Shown in pieces: positions 6,436-8,799 of a stretch of DNA of 8,799 bases. The translations under genes and the position numbers were made by a program. The notes under the pieces are model-generated. The model had not been told where the DNA came from. It worked only from the letters and a program-made list of their open reading frames with translations, and ran no database searches. The stretch spans positions 1 to 8,799 of the forward strand of contig JBFHES010000196.1 in NCBI GenBank assembly GCA_041584015.1. Direction: 5' to 3'. Origin of the DNA: JBFHES01 sp041584015 (lineage in GTDB: Bacteria; Bacteroidota; Bacteroidia; Bacteroidales; M50B96). Within the stretch, counting starts at the first letter, position 1. Every line of letters begins with the position of its first letter.

Positions 6436-7725
6436 CTAGATCACTTCGGCTACTACAAAAGTACTTCCTCCAATATAAATCATGTCATGAGCTTCGGCCA
6501 TGAATTTTGCTGCCTCGTATGCTTCTTGCACTGAATTGTAGATGTTTCCATTTAAACCAACTCGCTGAGCTGTTTCGGCAAGTTGAGATTTATCTAAGGC
6601 GCGTGGAATGTTGGCTTCGCAAAAATAGTAGCTTGCATCCTTAGGCAGCATATTTAATATCTTTTCAATGTTTTTATCATTGACCGTGCCTAGAACAAAA
6701 TGCAGCTGTTTGTGTGCCGTGTTGTTAAGTTGTGTAATTATCTGCTGAATGCCGTCTTCATTATGAGCCGTGTCGGCAATTATTATTGGATTGTTGCCAA
6801 GTAACTGCCAGCGTCCTAGCAATCCGGTATTTTTAGTGATGTTCTTAATCCCATTGTAGATGTGCTCATTAATAATGGTGTATCCAAGATCTATTAAAGT
6901 ATTAATTGCAACTAGCGCTGTAATGATGTTATGTTTTTGATAGCTGCCCTTTTGGTCGCATACAAGATTGTCATATAGGATATCTTGTTTCCGATAAACT
7001 CTCAGAATCTGATTGCCATTCAAATCGTTGGTGATGAATGGGATTTCAAGTTGTTGATCGGCAAAGGTAATCGGTGCGTTTAGCTTGCTTGCAGTATCAA
7101 TGAATATGTTTTTTATGTTGTGTTGTGTTTGTCCGATGATTATTGGTGTATTTGCTTTGATGATGCCCGCTTTTTCTGGCGCAATTTTTTCAAGTGTGTC
7201 ACCAAGAAACTGCGTATGATCAAGGCCAATATTTGTAATGATGCTCAGAATTGGTTGAATGATGTTGGTAGAATCAAGTCTGCCGCCAAGACCGGTTTCA
7301 ATAATGGCAATGTCTACTTTATTTGTTGCAAAATGATCGAATGCCATCGCAACAGTCATTTCAAAAAATGAAGGTTTTACAGTTTGAATGATCTCCCGGT
7401 GACTGGTGACAAAGTCAGTAACTTTGTTTTCAGATATCATGGTTCCATTGATCCTGATTCTTTCTCTGAAATCCTTTAGGTGAGGAGAGGTGTATAGGCC
7501 TGTTTTAAAACCAGCATTTTGCAGTACAGAGGCTAGCATGTGTGAGACTGATCCTTTGCCATTGGTTCCTGCAATGTGTATAGTTTTAAACTGTTTGTGC
7601 GGATGCTTAAAATAAGTATCGAGTGCATGGGTGTTCTCAAGATTCGATTTGTAGGCTGCCTTACCTTGTCTTTGGTACATTGGTAGTTGTTCGAAAAGGA
7701 ATTTTATGGCCTCTTTGTATTTCAT
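6436..7725 (-). CDS. folC: Bifunctional dihydrofolate synthase / folylpolyglutamate synthase
   Basis: FolC joins L-glutamate to dihydropteroate, and further glutamates to tetrahydrofolate, using ATP in the cytoplasm; it is a Mur-ligase relative. Numbered from the chosen start, it shows the P-loop HIAGTNGKGS (50-59), TSPHL (79-83), FEMTVAMAFDHFA (121-133), ETGLGGRLDSTN (143-154), the ITNIGLDHTQFLGDT block with its Mur-ligase-type catalytic surroundings, and DTAHNEDG in the C-terminal domain. The length of 429 residues is normal. An in-frame ATG at 7773 would add 16 residues (MVLKNKQIILNHKNSF). I prefer the ATG at 7723-7725 because MKYKEAIKFLFEQLP matches the usual N-terminus, and because a -7 promoter element at 7744-7751 lies inside the longer version. 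It converges on the tRNA-Val unit and diverges from the secreted propeller gene. Confidence 0.95.
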   Translation of the reverse strand: MKYKEAIKFLFEQLPMYQRQGKAAYKSNLENTHALDTYFKHPHKQFKTIHIAGTNGKGSVSHMLASVLQNAGFKTGLYTSPHLKDFRERIRINGTMISENKVTDFVTSHREIIQTVKPSFFEMTVAMAFDHFATNKVDIAIIETGLGGRLDSTNIIQPILSIITNIGLDHTQFLGDTLEKIAPEKAGIIKANTPIIIGQTQHNIKNIFIDTASKLNAPITFADQQLEIPFITNDLNGNQILRVYRKQDILYDNLVCDQKGSYQKHNIITALVAINTLIDLGYTIINEHIYNGIKNITKNTGLLGRWQLLGNNPIIIADTAHNEDGIQQIITQLNNTAHKQLHFVLGTVNDKNIEKILNMLPKDASYYFCEANIPRALDKSQLAETAQRVGLNGNIYNSVQEAYEAAKFMAEAHDMIYIGGSTFVVAEVI

Positions 7726-7743
7726 AAATGAGTTTTTATGGTT

Positions 7744-7751
7744 CAAAATTA
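7744..7751 (-). promoter_or_regulatory. Possible -7 promoter element of folC
   Basis: Read on the minus strand this is TAATTTTG, fitting TAnnTTTG. Transcription would start about 7 bases on, near 7737, leaving a leader of roughly 12 bases before the folC ATG at 7725. No good TTTG -33 element is seen at the right distance. It sits in the 64-base region shared with the divergent gene at 7790, whose own promoter I could not identify. Confidence 0.4.
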
Positions 7752-7789
7752 TTTGTTTATTTTTCAGCACCATTAATCATTGGAGAAAT

Positions 7790-8799
7790 ATGCGCAAAGT
7801 TTTTTTGTTATTGGCATTAATTGTTGTTGGAGTGGGGCTTAAGGCGCAAAGTTTTAATGCTCCGGAAAGTGTTGCTTTCGATGAAGAGGGAAACCGATTT
7901 ATTGTTACCAATGCTGCTAAAGGAAGTTCAGGTGGAAGTATTGTCGCTTTTTATGTAGCCGATCGTAAGATTGAAACTCTTGTTGCTGAAGGTGTTGACT
8001 CTCCCAAAGGAGCGGTAATAGAAAATGGGATATTGTTTGTGACTGATGTGACATCGGTTAAAGGTTATTCGCTTAAAACAGCTGAGTTGGTATTTTATGT
8101 TAAAGTGCCTGGAGCTGTATTCCTAAATGATATTGCATCGGATGGAGCTAATCTTTACATCAGCGACAGTGCTGCAAATAAATTATTTAAGATAGGAATT
8201 GCCAACAAAGAGGTGAGCTTGCTTTCAGATGATAAGCATCTGGATCGTCCCAATGGGCTCTATTATGAGTCAGAAGGACATCGCTTGATAATCTGTTCGT
8301 TTCGTGCCAATACAACGATACAGGAATACAATCTTACAATGAATATGTTAAGCTCTGTTGTGCCTACTGCTTTATCTCAATTGGATGGGATTGCAAGAGA
8401 TGCGGCAGGGAATTATTACTTTTCAAGTTGGGCAAGTAATGCGGTATACAAGTTTGCACCCGATTTTAAAGGTACACCAGTGGAGGTTACAAATGGGCAT
8501 TATGGACCAGCTGATATTTTTGTTGCTCCTGGTACTCAAGAATTGATCGTGCCAAATTTTTTATCCAATAAAATTGATTTTGTAAGTATCGCCGAAAAAT
8601 CGATTGAGGATACAATGAATCCATATGGAATAAAAATTTATCCTAATCCGGCCGTTAGTAATTTTATGGTAGACTATAAGCTTGAATCAAATTTTAAAGT
8701 TGACATTTCTCTGATGTCGAAAAGTGGAAGAAAAATTCAGCAGCTAGAGTTCGATGAGAAAACTCCTGGAAATTATTCTTTAAAAGTTGAATTAAAAAA
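7790..8799 (+). CDS. Secreted SMP-30/NHL-like beta-propeller protein with type IX sorting domain, 3' end outside window
   Basis: The frame is open from the ATG at 7790 to the window edge (336 codons visible), so the gene is cut by the window, not broken. A signal peptide (MRKVFLLLALIVVGVGLKA|Q) is followed by a propeller domain (about 22-270) with repeated blade motifs: PESVAFDEEGNRFIVTNA (25-42), LNDIASDGANLYISDSA near 112-128, RPNGLYY (153-159), and LDGIARDAAGNYYFSSW (198-214). This pattern fits the SMP-30/gluconolactonase and NHL-type propellers; the ligand or reaction cannot be told. From about residue 276 comes a Por-type sorting domain with IKIYPNP (281-287) and a beta-rich tail, so the protein is probably exported to the periplasm by Sec and then secreted or surface-attached by the type IX system. 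GGAG at 7782-7785 may be a weak ribosome binding site. It diverges from folC with 64 bases between starts. Confidence 0.88.
   Translation, partial: MRKVFLLLALIVVGVGLKAQSFNAPESVAFDEEGNRFIVTNAAKGSSGGSIVAFYVADRKIETLVAEGVDSPKGAVIENGILFVTDVTSVKGYSLKTAELVFYVKVPGAVFLNDIASDGANLYISDSAANKLFKIGIANKEVSLLSDDKHLDRPNGLYYESEGHRLIICSFRANTTIQEYNLTMNMLSSVVPTALSQLDGIARDAAGNYYFSSWASNAVYKFAPDFKGTPVEVTNGHYGPADIFVAPGTQELIVPNFLSNKIDFVSIAEKSIEDTMNPYGIKIYPNPAVSNFMVDYKLESNFKVDISLMSKSGRKIQQLEFDEKTPGNYSLKVELK

Noticed and set aside
6325..6534. Plus-strand open frame of 69 codons
   Set aside because: It begins inside the tRNA, crosses the terminator and runs antisense to the end of folC; no coding character.
7120..7371. 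Plus-strand open frame antisense to folC
   Set aside because: Shadow of the strongly conserved folC frame; the cysteine- and aromatic-rich translation resembles no protein family.
8358..8546. Plus-strand open frame of 62 codons
   Set aside because: It lies in another frame wholly within the propeller gene, which has matching domain motifs and a signal peptide.

Overview
The window looks like chromosomal DNA from a member of the Bacteroidota, probably a marine or anaerobic relative of the Bacteroidales/Marinilabiliales. The order-level guess is inference. The phylum is better supported: -7 elements of the form TAnnTTTG (the Bacteroidota sigma factor consensus) lie before lepA, the tRNA and folC; the last gene carries a type IX secretion (Por) sorting tail; there are signal peptides of the 'A|Q' kind; Shine-Dalgarno sequences are weak or absent; and the genes are moderately AT-rich. 

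Layout: (1) 14-748, a cytoplasmic-looking leucine-rich-repeat protein built from exact 22-residue units. (2) 885-2675, lepA (elongation factor 4), with a -7 promoter element at 808-815. (3) 2676-2816, an intergenic stretch with a REP-like palindrome (2713-2732) inside a longer competing hairpin (2719-2763), then a 10-bp palindrome (2776-2785). (4) 2817-6197, a tight same-strand run of three genes: a MATE-family exporter, an M23 metallopeptidase overlapping it by 8 bases, and a secreted TPR-type protein starting 5 bases later. This is very likely one operon with an envelope theme. (5) 6239-6416, a complete tRNA-Val(UAC) transcription unit with promoter, AT-rich upstream segment, tRNA and intrinsic terminator. 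(6) 6436-7725 on the minus strand, folC (dihydrofolate/folylpolyglutamate synthase), convergent with the tRNA. (7) 7790-8799, divergent from folC, a secreted SMP-30/NHL-like beta-propeller protein with a C-terminal type IX sorting domain, cut by the window edge. No stretch over 300 bases lacks a gene.

The region is mostly ordinary housekeeping and envelope genes. I found no CRISPR array, phage, transposon or defence system, and no convincing new multi-gene system. The points most worth a second look are the His-to-Asp change at a zinc-ligand position of the M23 peptidase, the two mutually exclusive hairpins after lepA, the truncated type IX cargo protein, and the start site of folC.
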